Positions 34,001 to 45,054 of a stretch of 64,000 nt of DNA are shown in pieces. Numbering within the stretch: the first letter of the stretch is position 1; each line of letters opens with the position of its first letter. Source of the DNA: Myrica gale (Eukaryota; Streptophyta; Magnoliopsida; Fagales; Myricaceae); contig OZ005609.1 of the NCBI GenBank assembly GCA_963930655.1, positions 24,005,001 to 24,069,000 of the forward strand, given 5' to 3'. A program made the translations under genes and the position numbers. Under the pieces are notes generated by a model that was given only the letters and a program-made list of their open reading frames with translations, was not told the origin of the DNA and ran no database searches.

Positions 34001-34820
34001 TACGTCAAGGGGCACTGGTCGGTACCGTACCATCAAGATGGACTCCCATACCGAAGGACGAATGTGAGAAGGATGAGTGAATCCACGAGACTGTGCAACC
34101 ACACTGAAGGACATTGAGAAGGTGTGGGCCTCCAAGGGTCAAGTCTAGCCACTGAAGGACGAATGCGAGAAGGTGCGCTAGCTGACCATATGTAAGGTCC
34201 CCAAGGGAATTCGGGGACGGTTCCAAAGGGAACGCACAACCCTGACTTCAGGGGTTAAATGGAGCGAGCCCACAAGTAAAAGATATGAAATGGTTATGAA
34301 AAGGCCAAGAGTGGCACAAGTATGAATAAGTAATTTTCAAGGGCCTGGGGCCGAAATTAAGCAAGAGTATATGCATATCCATGACATGCATGTGCATCAC
34401 TTATCAAGTTCTTTCTTTCATGATTAAGTAAGCATAAGTCAAGAGCATGTTTCAAAGTTATGTCTTTCCCTTACTGAGTCTTTTTGACTCACGTTTTTAA
34501 AATTGTGTCGTTCCAGATGCCACAGGTGAAGAGAGTCAGGAGGACTACCTGACTTAGAAGGACCCAGATGAAGTTCATATTTTTGATAATGGTGACCCGA
34601 TCGATGAGATCCGTCACTAGTTGAGTTTTTAAAATATTATATATGTTTTGTATGCAAACTTAATGAGAACCATGATTATGTAAGATTTAGCTTGAATCCC
34701 TCGCGATCTTGTATGTTTCCGCCGTAAGCACGTAAGTAAGTAAGAACGCTGGAGCTATCCGGGGGATAGCTCGCGGCTGTTACGGTCCCTGCGGGATGCC
34801 GTTCGGGGTGTGACAAGCAC
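31058..34820 (+). mobile_element. Long solo LTR (fossil) inside the MULE terminal repeat
   Basis: LTR 31063-34815, 3753 bp, starts TGTAAGACCCC and ends GGGGTGTGACA. The flanks are AACAC (31058-31062) and AGCAC (34816-34820). The intact left terminal repeat of the MULE reads AGCAC at this point, so the 5-bp target duplication has one substitution. No internal region or coding domain is visible. The end has a CTTACTGAGTC...TTTTGACTCACG segment followed by a CCAGATGCC...GGTGAAGAGAG segment, as in plant Ty3/gypsy LTRs of the Del/Tekay kind; family assignment is tentative. Near 34055-34170 the motif GAAGGACGAATG(C/T)GAGAAGG recurs. It is younger than the MULE that it interrupts. Confidence 0.75.
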
Positions 34821-35425
34821 CCTGGGATGGACAACTTTAAATCTCAGCTGTCCATCCGGTACTTCGGAGCGAATCCGCTCCCTAGGTCTAACACTAGTAG
34901 AGCTGCAGGACTAAACGCATCAGGCTATTTCTGGTCATCTGACAATTTTCAGTTCCATGCCGCAGATTTTGGTGTGTTAACTCAGAGGCGATTAACGCTC
35001 GATCCAGATGGCAACCTCAGATTATACAGCCTGCAAGAGATGAAAGAGGGTTGGGAATGGGTTGTAACATGGCAAGCGTTCTCTGAGACATGCATGTTTC
35101 ATGGCCTCTGTGGACCTAATAGTCTATGTAGTTATGATAATGCTTCTGGCAGGAGATGCTCTTGCTTGCAGGGATTCAAAATCAAAGATCCAAATGACTG
35201 GTCTCAGGGTTGTGAACCAGAATTCACTCTCTCTTGCAGTCCGAGTGATCTATCCAGCTTTGTCCAACTTACTCATGTGGAGTTCTTTGGTGGGGATAGA
35301 GGTTACATTTATAATCTTACCCTACAAAGCTGCCAAAAGAAATGTGTGGCGAGGTGTGATTGCAAAGGGTTCCAATTCAGAAATGTACACCAAATTTTGA
35401 CGAAGAAGGAGGTTCTATCTATGTC

Positions 35426-36145
35426 ATCCTATATAAGGGAAGAAGCCCGCTCTTGACTTAAATTAAATGGATGAATGAAGAAGCCCGCCCGGGTAGACTT
35501 CCAGAGCTCTTGCGCTGCGTATCCTCCTACTTATTATTTTGGGGGTCATAAAAACATCGAACCACCTACTCTTTAAAGCCCTACCATTATATTTAAAAAA
35601 AATGAAAGCTGTTTGCCCTCACTAATAAAAAACAGAAATTTCTCCCCTTCTGTTACCTACTTTTACTCATATCTTCGGTATACCTCAATACAAGACAAAC
35701 ACAGGAAAGGATATTCAATAAAAAACCGGGCTATCGCCCTATCTCAGCGGGTTTCCCCTCTCCTCTATTGAAGTCATCTTTTAGTCTATTTCAGTTCCCG
35801 TGTCTATCGCTATCGCCCTATTCTCTCTCAATTGCCCATCTTTTATAGATGAGGGGGAGTACCTTAGCAGTAGCTTCCAACACTTAAGATTGACCTCCTC
35901 AACTCTCTTTCATAAGACTCGTGTAGTCCACCCAAAAAAAAAAGAGCTCCACGTTTAGCAGGAAGTGACTTATTTGGAAGCGATAAGCAGGTTGATTGCT
36001 CGAAAGAGCCGTACCTAGCTAAGGGACGAACTATTCCTTTACTGATTGGAATGATATTATTGAAATGATATTCCTTTTATCGCTTGCACCTACCAGAAAA
36101 GGGAGACGTGGCCCTAGGTTTAGGTTGAGACGGGAGAGTTTTTTT
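35426..36145. other. Foreign insert between RLK pieces, possibly mitochondrial DNA (NUMT)
   Basis: About 720 bp unlike both flanks. It has the even base composition and phrasing of plant mitochondrial spacer DNA: GAAGCCCGCCCGGGTAGACT, GGGCTATCGCCCTATCTCAG, CTTTCATAAGACTCGTGTAG, CGAAAGAGCCGTACCTAGCT. No open frame and no inverted or long terminal repeats were found. I infer a nuclear insertion of organelle DNA; this is recognition of style, not a database match. Confidence 0.4.
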
Positions 36146-36572
36146 GAGATTATAATTGTTACGCAGGTGTGAGTTAGTCAGTGGAAAACGTAAACCAAAC
36201 TTTGACGGAGACTTTTTTTTGAGATTACCTAGGGCTGGTCTTTTATATAACAGGACGCCGGATGCCAAATCAATATTGGAATGTCCCCACAAAGCTCCGC
36301 AGCAATTGAGACAAACATATGAAAATCAGACGGTGAAACTTTTGCTTTCGTTTGCTACTGCAGTACTGGGAGGTGTAGAGGTTGCCTGCATTTTCCTGGT
36401 TTTCTTCCTCTTGAGTAGGACTAGCAAACGGTCCAACCCAGCCGCAGAAGGATACCTCCTGACAACAAGATTCAAGCGATTCACCTTTTCTGAGCTGCGA
36501 AAGGCGACCCAAGGATTCAATGAAGTGATTGGACGAGGAGCAGGAGGAACAGTGTACAAAGGTGTGTTGCCT

Positions 36573-36643
36573 GATCAGAAGGGAATTTCCATCCGAACTC
36601 GGCTCAGTTGGACGGTCGGATGGAATCCGAACTCGATCAGAAG
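36573..36643. mobile_element. 53-bp mini-insertion flanked by a 9-bp direct repeat
   Basis: In the kinase piece of the RLK pseudogene, GATCAGAAG occurs at 36573-36581 and again at 36635-36643. Between them are 53 bp absent from the intact paralogue (which reads CTGATCAGCGAGTC). The insert contains an inverted repeat, GGAATTTCCATCCGA against TCGGATGGAATCC. A 9-bp duplication plus inverted ends points to a minimal MULE-type insertion or a deletion derivative. Net gain is 62 bp, which shifts the frame. Confidence 0.7.
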
Positions 36644-37689
36644 GTCCTAGCAATCAAACGACTCAACGAAGCCATCCAAGGAGAAGCCGAATTCTTAGCA
36701 GAGGAAAATGTGCGGAGGGAAAACACAAGCTTCTGGTGTACGACTACATGGAGCATGGATCGTTAGCGGAGAATCTTATGTCAAGTGACGCACTAGACTG
36801 GAAAAAGAGGTTCGATATTGCAGTGGGTACAGCGAAAGGCTTTGCTTATTTGCATGAGTGCCTAGAATGGGTTCTACATTGCGATGTGAAGCCTCAGAAC
36901 ATACTCTTAGACTCCAATTATCGACCAAAGGTAGCAGATTTTGGCCTGTCTAAACCACTAAATAGAAGGGACCGTGATCACTCAAACTTCTCAAAAATGA
37001 GAGGGAGTACTAGAGGCTCCTGAGTGGGTTTACAATCTTCCCATCACTTCAAAAGTCAAAGTGGATGTCTATAGTTATGGGATCGTTGTGTTGGAAATGG
37101 TTACTGGAATGAGCCCTGCACCTGCGCATGGCTCTGATAGTACTAGAGTGGCAAGAGAGCACAGGAGGTTGGTCACGTTAGTGAGGGAGAAGATCAACAA
37201 CATCGGAAGCATGGCAAGGAAGACATGGATTGATGAAATTATAGATTCCAGGACGGCTGGGAATTATGACGTGGCTGAGATGGAAATTCTGGTGAGAGTG
37301 GCTTTGCAATGTGTGGCAGAAGACAAGGGCGACAGACCCACCATGCATGAACCAGGTCGTGGAGATGCTTCCTGTGGATGAGGTTATAAATTAATTAAGA
37401 ATATTGTCGGAATAATATTATGGATGGGAGCTCTTACAATAACCTTCTTAATTTCGGTTTTGGCACTTGATGTTCCAGCTAGACCGTAATTATAATGGGA
37501 TTAATGTTACTGATCAATATCTATACCTTATGATCTTGAAATTATGTGCTCAAATATTGGAGAAGATATATTAAAAACAGAACCCAGTAGATTCATATCG
37601 CTCTTGCTTCATCTTTTGTTTTCTCCCATTATTTTTGTTCCCCACAAAGTAATATTAATCTACGCGACCAAATTTATTATTAAAGTCGA

Positions 37690-37862
37690 CGAAACCTCTG
37701 CATGGCGCCTCAGCAATGTGTGGCCGATCGAGGACATGAGATCAATTGATATATTCATGAAAAAACATATAACAGTTGCCGAAATGGTTGGTTAGCGAAT
37801 TTGATTCAACAATAATAGGAGCTGGAAGGTTTATACATATTGTACGTACCTACTTGTTTAGT
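37690..37862 (+). pseudogene. Another RLK 3' end fragment
   Basis: CAGCAATGTGTGGCCGA followed after a gap by GATCAATTGATAT, CATGAAAAAACATA and GTACCTACTTG matches the last codons and 3' UTR of the intact RLK (21645-21830). It lies about 310 bp beyond the end of the interrupted pseudogene, so it is either the displaced tail of that copy or a remnant of a further array member. Confidence 0.6.
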
Positions 37863-38065
37863 CCCAAATTCCATGGAGGGTGTAAAAAATCGTAAATATT
37901 ACTTCAGATTAACTCATGAAGTAAAAAGGTTATTGTTAATCTTCATAAACGTTAGTACTTCCTTGAGGATGTGAAGAGTTTTGGTCTTTTTGATCTCCAA
38001 AAGAAAGTAAAGAAAGGAGATCAAAGGTTGAAATTTGAAGAAGATAACAACGAACACCTGCAGAT

Positions 38066-38494
38066 AAGGAGTACTGGGTTTTCAGAATCTTGGATTATGC
38101 TGTGATTATGTGACTCACGTTTTTAGAGAGGGGAATGTTCCTACTGATTATTTAGTTAATCTTGGTGCACAAGGAATTTCAGAATCTTGGATTCACATGG
38201 CGGATGTCCCTTTGAGATTACGTGATTTACTTCGAACTGATAAACTCAGTATGCCTTATTTGAGAATTTCCTAGCTTTTTTTTTAGTTGTTTTGTGGGGA
38301 TTTTCTTGTTGTGTTTTTTGTCTGGTCTTAGTAGGTTTTAGCTTGGCTTTTGGTGGTTCATTGTAGCCGGTCAAGTTTTTTGTTACCACGGTTTTCCTCC
38401 GTCACACGTGAGGACATTTTAATAAATTTCGGACGTTCCGCCGTCCTTCTTTTAAAAAAATAATAATAATAATAATAAAAGGAGTACTGGGTTT
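38066..38494 (+). mobile_element. 5'-truncated LINE with target duplication
   Basis: Body 38082-38478 between copies of AAGGAGTACTGGGTTT (38066-38081 and 38479-38494). Bases from about 38111 translate as the end of a plant LINE RNase H-like domain: THVFREGNVPTDYLVNLGAQ, then GISESWIHMADVPLRLRDLL, stopping at TAG 38272-38274. A T-rich 3' UTR ending CGCCGTCCTTC and an A-rich (TAA)n tail follow. The 15-mer TCAGAATCTTGGATT occurs at the very 5' end (38082) and again at 38179, suggesting a template jump during insertion. Confidence 0.85.
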
Positions 38495-39868
38495 CTTCGT
38501 TTACAGGGATTCCACTGTGTGAAATCATTACAAGATTTTTTCAAAATGCACGGTTAGAAATAGATCATCTAAGCAAACTACTGATCATATATATTATGTA
38601 TTTAAGGGATTAACACATCACTTTACACCCTCAATTCTATTAACTTTCTCACATTGATCTTGCCAATTATTGATTTTAAATAATTTACAACAGTACTCAT
38701 TAAAATTTTTCGCTCATCTTGACTAAAATTGATTTTTTTGACATCTAAAATTACTTCTCGGAAAATAGTCACTGTCAAAAAAATTGTGAGGATAAAATTA
38801 TCATTTAATGTGCTAAAAAATTGGCAAAATTTTTGTAATTTAATTAATAAGTATAATATAATAAAAATAATAATAATGGGTGCAACATATCATTGCCTGT
38901 CATGTATTTATCCCTATATTGAACGAAGCAAAAATCAAGCTATGTTGTGCCGCATTTGGCTAGCGGTGCGCCATCTGGTTCTTCAATCTATAACCCCCCA
39001 TGCATTAATCCGACTTTATTCTTTCCGGGTTTTGATACGAAAATTAACGAAAGCTAAGCAGCAATCAATGAACCTGTACGTTTGGACACGAAGATACACA
39101 ATTTTCATTTTCCATTGGAATTTACTTAATTAATAGTGAACATTCAACTATATGCCTAAATCAGTATATAGAATAGTGGGACAACATCAGATCCTCTTAT
39201 CAGTGGAAGGAAAATAGAGTGAGCTTTGAATTGTGACTAATTACGTCGTAACCTATGGGTTGGGACATGACTTGTATTGTACCCTGATGTTCTATGTAAC
39301 AATCTCTGATCATGTCAGCGTACGTAGTGAATTAATTAGTAAATCTAGCACATATATCCTATAGGAAATATATATAGGGCCACATGAATAATGATGAGAT
39401 GATGACAGCTATATATACAAACAGGGGCTGAAAAGCAAGAGACAAGAGGTTGGAGGTGGAAGTCTAATCATATTTTTAGGAGATAACTAAAGAAAGTGTT
39501 ATAACGTCTACTGCAATTTCAGAGGTTCAAGAGAGAGAATTCCACCCGTAGGTTCTGCATCATTAGTACTTCCCCAACTCCAAGATCTCCTCTTTCAACG
39601 CAAAGCCATCAAAGCCCACCAAATATAGCCTATTAATCCAAGGAACCACAATGAAAAAGTTTGAATGACAGTGGCGGTGAATTGTACCGCTGTGTTTTCA
39701 CTAATTTTAGCTCTGCGTCGTGAGTTCGTCCTTAGCCGTAGCGCATAGCTCATCCACTCAAACTCTTGTCAGCCATTCAAACATCTAACAACGATTACTA
39801 CCGTCCATGCACGCAAGACAGAACATGACTAGCAAGTCAATACCCTAATTTAAGGAGCTTGGAACGCC
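38495..39868. other. Spacer upstream of the second PME gene
   Basis: AT-rich non-coding DNA. An open frame at 38729-39133 has no family features. The last few hundred bases should hold the PME promoter. Confidence 0.4.
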
Positions 39869-39875
39869 TATAAAG
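39869..39875 (+). promoter_or_regulatory. Candidate TATA box of the second PME gene
   Basis: TATAAAG in the context CGCCTATAAAGACC lies 219 bp before the start codon at 40094, which would give a leader of roughly 190 bases. It is the best TATA match in the preceding 400 bp. There is no experimental or comparative support. Confidence 0.35.
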
Positions 39876-40093
39876 ACCTTTCAGATGGTATATGCATGCC
39901 TACCTCCTTCAACGGCCTATTAGACAAGGAGAGGAAGCTGTCACTCTTTGTCATACGCACAAAGCATTTTTCTCTCCAACCCCCCTAGCCTAATAATTTC
40001 CTTTGGGGTTAGCGGGGAAGCCAGAGTGCCTGCTTTGATTCGGGGTGGGAGAGAGATATCCCCAGCTAATCAAAGAAAGAAGAAGAAGAAGAG

Positions 40094-41868
40094 ATGGTAC
40101 GCAAACTAACTGTTTCGATTGTTTCTGTCATTCTTGTTGTTGGTGTGGTTGTAGCGGTGGTGGCCGTAGTTAACCACCATGGACACAATAAGGACGGCGA
40201 GGACTTGTCACCACAGATGAAGGCCGTCACAGAGATTTGTAGTAAGACAGATCACAAGGAAATTTGCCAAAAGACCCTCGGCCCTGTGGCAGAAAAAGGA
40301 AAAACAGACCCTAAGGAACTCATCAAGGCTGCGATCCAAGCAACCATTAACGAGGTGGCCAAAGCGTCCAACTTCTCTGATAACCTCGTGAAAAATGTGT
40401 CCAGCAACCCAAGAGTGAAAATGTCGGTAGAGGATTGCAAGGACTTGCTCCAATTCGCAATTGATGAGCTCAACGACACGCTCTCTACCGTGGGGGACCA
40501 AAACAATCTCAACGTGAATGACCAGATCAGTGCTGACCTCAAGAACTGGTTGAGTGCTGTCATCTCGTACCAAGAAACATGCCTTGATGGGCTTGAGGAG
40601 GCACCTGAATACCATACCCTCGTTAAAGAGAAACTCCAAGATGCCTCTTCACTCACCAGCAATGCTCTCGCCATCATTACTGAAATCTCTGATATACTGA
40701 AGTTCTTTGGCTTGGAGTTCAATGCCAAGCCTAGCGGTCGTCGACTTCTTAGTGAGGACGGGTATCCAACATGGTTATCTGGCTCAGACCGTAAGCTTTT
40801 AGCTTCGCAGAACCAGGGCGCGATTAAACCCAACGTTGTTGTGGCCAAAGATGGCAGCGGACAGTTCAAGACCATTGCTGCAGCACTTGCCGCTTACCCA
40901 AAGAACCTCAGAGGCCGATATATCATCTATGTTAAGGCCGGAGTCTATGACGAGTACATTACAGTGGAAAAGGATCAGAAGAACGTCTTTATGTACGGTG
41001 ATGGACCAAGAAAGACCATTGTCACAGGCCGTAAGAGCAACCGTGATGGGTTCTCCACCTTCAAGACTGCTACCTTCTGTAAGTTTTTACACACCCACCA
41101 ATCCAATTCTATCTAGCTACCTTAAACATGATCGTAAGTTAAATTTGCTTAACTATGATCATTATGCATGCAGCGGCTGTGGGACCGGGGTTCCTGTGCA
41201 AGTCAATAGGATTCCAAAACACTGCTGGACCTCAGGGACACCAAGCTGTGGCTCTCCGTGTACAATCTGATTTGGCGGCCTTCTTCAACTGTAGGATGGA
41301 TGGGTATCAAGACACCCTGTATGTCCAAACACACAGACAATTTTACCGCAACTGCGTTATTTCTGGCACTGTGGACTTCATCTTTGGTGATGCTGCCGTC
41401 GTGATCCAGAACTCCTTGATCATCGTAAGGAAGCCCATGGACAACCAGCAGAACACAGTGACCGCACAAGGCAGAGCGGACAAGCGTGAGACCTCAGGAT
41501 TGGTGATCCATAACTGCAGGATTGTCCCAGAGCAGAAGCTCTTCCCTGCGAGGTTCCAGATCCGAACATACTTGGGCAGGCCATGGAAGCAGTATGCTAG
41601 GACAATCATTATGGAGTCCACCTTGGCTGACTTCGTCCAGCCAGCTGGGTTTCTGCCATGGGCAGGAAACTTTGCGCTTGACACATGTAGCTATCTCGAG
41701 TACGCGAACCGTGGCCCTGGTGCTAACACCAATATGAGGGTTAGGTGGAAGGGTGTTAGAGCTATCAGCAGGAGGGAGGCTCTTCAATTCACTGCCGGTC
41801 CTTTCATCCAAGGGAACCTTTGGCTGAAGGCCACCGGAGCACCTTTCATGCTCGGGTTAAGACACTGA
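40094..41868 (+). CDS. Pectinesterase/pectinesterase inhibitor, VANGUARD1-like, 559 aa
   Basis: Exons 40094-41078 and 41174-41868 join in phase (GT 41079, AG 41173). Membrane anchor or signal at about residues 6-27 (SIVSVILVVGVVVAVVAVV), PMEI domain at about 40-200 with conserved Cys (EICSKTDHKEIC, VEDCK, QETCLDG), then two basic processing motifs (GRRLL and DRKLL, the usual subtilase sites between pro-region and enzyme), and a PME beta-helix domain. Catalytic residues are intact: HQAVALR (Gln352), GYQDTLY (Gln374, Asp375), DFIFG (Asp396) and LGRPW (Arg464, Trp466). It removes methyl esters from homogalacturonan in the cell wall. The N-terminus, including LSPQMKAV, closely resembles Arabidopsis VGD1, which acts in pollen tube growth, so pollen expression is inferred. 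It is the active paralogue of the gene at 7217. Confidence 0.95.
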
Positions 41869-43055
41869 TCAGGGCATGCAAGAAGAGCTAGTGGAGGAAC
41901 GTACATGACTGGCGAGTGAAAGACCCTAGGGAGTAGCAGAGACAACACATTTAACTATGATCTTTGAGAGATGTCATTGATCTAATTTTTTCTTCACGCT
42001 AAAGATGATCATGCAAGGAGTGGCTAATGGTGTTTACTTAATGCTTTGAGGGTTAAAACTAGATAACAAAGTATATTACATAATTATATGGCTAACCGCA
42101 TGCAGTTATTTGTGGTCAGAGTGTTGTGTACGTTAATTCTTTGGTCTGTCTTTGTTTCCATACATGTAGATTTGGTATCAATTCACAATTAGAAAACAAA
42201 TAAAACTAAAAAATTCTGCTCTTTTTGTTGAATCCAGAAAAAAAAAAACAATGTATACAAAAATAAAATACAATGTATTCCAAGTACGATGATCTAGAAA
42301 AATGGGAAAAAATACCTAAATGTTGAAAGTTTAGTCAAATTATGACTAATTTTATACGTATAAATGGTTGAGTACAGAAAACATTCTCCTTCAATTACAT
42401 GGTGATATGTGAAATATTGACTAACTACCAGATGACATGCTTATATAATATTATAAAATTTAATAATTTTAAAATAAAATTTGCGAAGAAAGAGATCGAT
42501 ATCCTCTACAATTTACTTTTTTAAAAATAAATATCTATTGAATATTGTAGAGCGCTACATTAATTGATAATTAATTATATAGTCTTAGTTATTTAATTTG
42601 GAACAGTAAACTTCAGAAATATAGTGAGGAAAAAAAAAGAGAGCAGGGGCTTAGGTCAAGCCCGTTCCTAATTGGTCCTGGGTCCACATTGCTAATCAAT
42701 ACCACATTACAAACACGAGCGCCTGTGAAGAAAGAAGCAGCAGCAGCGTCGGCGGTGGCTCTAAGACGGTAACAACCACATCGGCTGAAGAAGAAAAAGT
42801 GAAAGTGGACGGAGGGTTGGCGTGGCAGAATCTGGTGAGGGCGTTGGAACACTTGGGATTTGCGACTCGAACTTCACGACGCTTCACACCTCTCCCCCGT
42901 ATTCTTCCTTCTCCGATTGCAACATATTTTCGGACGTATTCAAACGGTACCATTATCTCTCTGTTTCTTCTTCTGTCTTTCCTTTTCTTCCCCGCAAAGA
43001 ATTTGTATCTGTTAAATACATGGAGGTTGCTGAGAACAAATGTGAAAAATAACAG
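41869..43055. other. PME 3' flank and release factor 5' region
   Basis: The first 300 bp should be PME 3' UTR. Around 42800-42950 a frame reading FATRTSRRFTPLPRILPSPI followed by ATYFRTYSN and a GT donor could be the transit-peptide exon of the release factor pseudogene that follows; this is uncertain. Confidence 0.35.
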
Positions 43056-43564
43056 AAATGCGGCAACCTCAGCTATCGCCGGACCTCATTAGAATAATGG
43101 AACAAAGGCTGTCGACTATAGAACATAGGAGCAGTTCTCTACTCAATCTCATCAACCAGGTAATCCTGATCACCGTAGTGGAGATAATTATTGGGTTCGG
43201 TTATGGTGCTGAGGGCTTATGGTGCTGAGGCTGCTGATGGACGGCCAAGATTAAATTTTCAAGATCTAACGGCTGCTAACACGCCACTCAATTAATGAAT
43301 TTGACCCGTGAAACTGACCCGATTGACCCGTTTTCTTCTGACCCGCGAATTGACCCAGTTCCAAAACCTCTCTTCTTCGTTGGTATTTTTTTGCACGCCT
43401 CCCAGCTCAGTCTCCCACAGCCGTCGCGCCTAGCTCTCCGTCGCCGTCCCTCCGTCGCCCATCTTCGAAGACTCTCAAAACAGGTACCAATATTTGATTA
43501 ATGTCGTCGTGCCCAGCTTCTTCTTAAGGTTTGATTTTGAAATAGAAGACGGAGAGTGAGAGGT

Positions 43565-43770
43565 TCCTAGTGTTTTACTCTGGCCATGTGGAGCTTTTGG
43601 CAAAGAGAATGAAGAAAGGGGTTGATTCCGTAGAAGGGGTTGAAGTGGTTCTCTATAGGGTCCCAGAGTCAACGTGGGGGCTTTGGGAGCAACAGAGGCT
43701 GGCGGGAGTGCTTGCTGGGCTTTTCGTTAGTAGTGGCACACAGGGCGGCGGCCAGGAGACAACAACGTAA
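43565..43770 (+). pseudogene. Captured WrbA/FQR1-like quinone reductase fragment
   Basis: The frame reads VFYSGHVELLAKRMKKGVDS then VEGVEVVLYRVPES, the flavodoxin-like N-terminus of plant NAD(P)H:quinone oxidoreductase FQR1 (the family has VFYSMYGHVE). It passes directly to LWEQQRLAGVLAGLFVSSGT and QGGGQETT, the FMN-binding middle of the same protein. About 70 intervening residues and the C-terminus are missing. It is a joined fragment, not a working enzyme. Confidence 0.75.
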
Positions 43771-45054
43771 ATCTGGCCTTTGATGTTAGGTGTTGGACTA
43801 AATCGAGAGTTTCTGTATGTTGTTTGTGTTTTGCAGCATAAATATTGTGATTATGCTTGTTATTTCTTGTTAGAAGGACAGTTTGAGTATTGTGTTCTTG
43901 GTACATTAAGAATTCTGTAGAATTAGATGAGTTGGGAACAGTATGGAGGATTAATTTTTTTGTTGCATATTGTGGACATGGTTTAGAGCTCCTATTTGGA
44001 GGGTTATGCCATTATCAAGGATATTTAGTAAATCCATTAGGTTCATAATTGCTTTTCTTACCATTAAATTTGGATCACTTAAAAAAAGGAGAAGAAGCTT
44101 ATTTGGATCCAATAACAATACCCGATTACCCTTTAATCTCAAGATTCATGTTCCTGCCAGTCACAGCTAGCAAATGTGAAATCAGCATTCCTACTATAAT
44201 GATCCTTACTTGCGGCATTTAGTGTCCTTTTCTAAAGGCATGATCATCGCTATTCTGCAATTGAAACGATAATTCCTTTTCTGTTTTGGTCCAAAACCAG
44301 GAATACAAAATTGGCGGGGTCCTTCCTCACTACCAACCTAAGTGAAAGTAGGATTTGATTCCAGGTTTCTGGAAAAATGCTACGACACTTTGCAGAAACT
44401 AGCTAGAACCTTCTCAACTATTATGTTTTTGGAGGAGTCAATGTGTGAAACTAATGTCCTCCGGCTTTTCTTCTTTTGGTTATGGTGTCGTTGGACTTAG
44501 TTAAAAACTGACTTCCAATTATCTTCTCAACGTAATGCATACCAATTTTCAGTAAAAGTACAAAGAATCAGAGGTATCAATATTCTGAAGTTTGATCTTC
44601 CTAAATGGTGCTGATCTGATTAGTTAGTGGCCCAAAATCAAAGCAAGCACGGGAAATAATATGTTCATGATGCAGGATTCATTTCACGAAGATGTTCTGG
44701 ATCCAATTAGGACGCACAGCTGAAGACAAGTGCTGAACACAGTTAGATTTTTCACATAATTTGCCCAGTCAAGGCAGTAAAAGGCAAATGTTCCCCCAAG
44801 AAATATAAAGGAAATAAGATACATTACTAATGTCTTGTCCCGGTGATTCACAACAAAATAAAGAAAAATCAGATGACCCCAACCAATAACTGAAACATGT
44901 CACAAGTTACACAGCATACAAACATCTTCCAGCTGGCCTTCACATTTCGAAGCTTCATGTCCAAACGTCACGCTGGGAAGACCCGCAACCAAATTTACAG
45001 CCCTTGCATCGTCAAGCAATGGACTCTGGTGCTTCTATAGGCAACGCGGGAAGA

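Larger units (their letters stand above)
25481..34891 (-). mobile_element. FAR1-type MULE with 9-bp target duplication, itself containing a solo LTR
   Basis: Element 25490-34882. Left end GGGAACGGATTAGCTCCGAA; right end, as reverse complement, GGGAGCGGATTCGCTCCGAA. The terminal repeats run about 150 bp, through GGTCCAGGTC and TTTGCGGCTTCTGCTCGGCT; the left one has about 16 extra bases. The direct repeat TAGGTCTAA flanks it at 25481-25489 and 34883-34891, and the RLK sequence resumes beyond. The right terminal repeat is interrupted at 31062/34816 by a solo LTR. Without that LTR the MULE is about 5.64 kb. It carries a minus-strand transposase (27794-30235) and a plus-strand block that looks like a captured gene fragment (26997-27377). 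Confidence 0.92.
24999..37381 (+). pseudogene. S-domain RLK pseudogene, split by a transposon nest and a foreign insert
   Basis: Recognisable pieces, in order: 24999-25489 (signal peptide and lectin domain, with a one-base loss near 25190), then the MULE, then 34891-35425 (SNTSRAAGLNASGYFW... through the EGF-like and PAN region, with about 75 bp missing near 35386), then an insert at about 35426-36145, then 36146-37381 (PAN end, transmembrane helix and kinase). The kinase piece has a 53-bp insert with 9-bp repeats in the Gly-loop region, a loss of about 50 bp after AEFLAEE, a changed APEW region and an altered C-terminus. The two sides of the 35.4-36.1 kb insert overlap by about 60 bp of gene sequence, so they may derive from two copies. 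The HCDVKPQNILL and DFG motifs are still readable. Nucleotide similarity to the intact gene is high, so decay is fairly recent. Confidence 0.88.

Noticed and set aside
31063-34815. Could be a complete non-autonomous LTR element rather than a solo LTR
   Set aside because: I found no long direct repeat at its two ends, no primer binding site and no polypurine tract; a single long LTR fits better.
38729-39133. 134-codon plus-strand open frame
   Set aside because: AT-rich, Ile/Lys-rich, no family features and no conserved start; chance.
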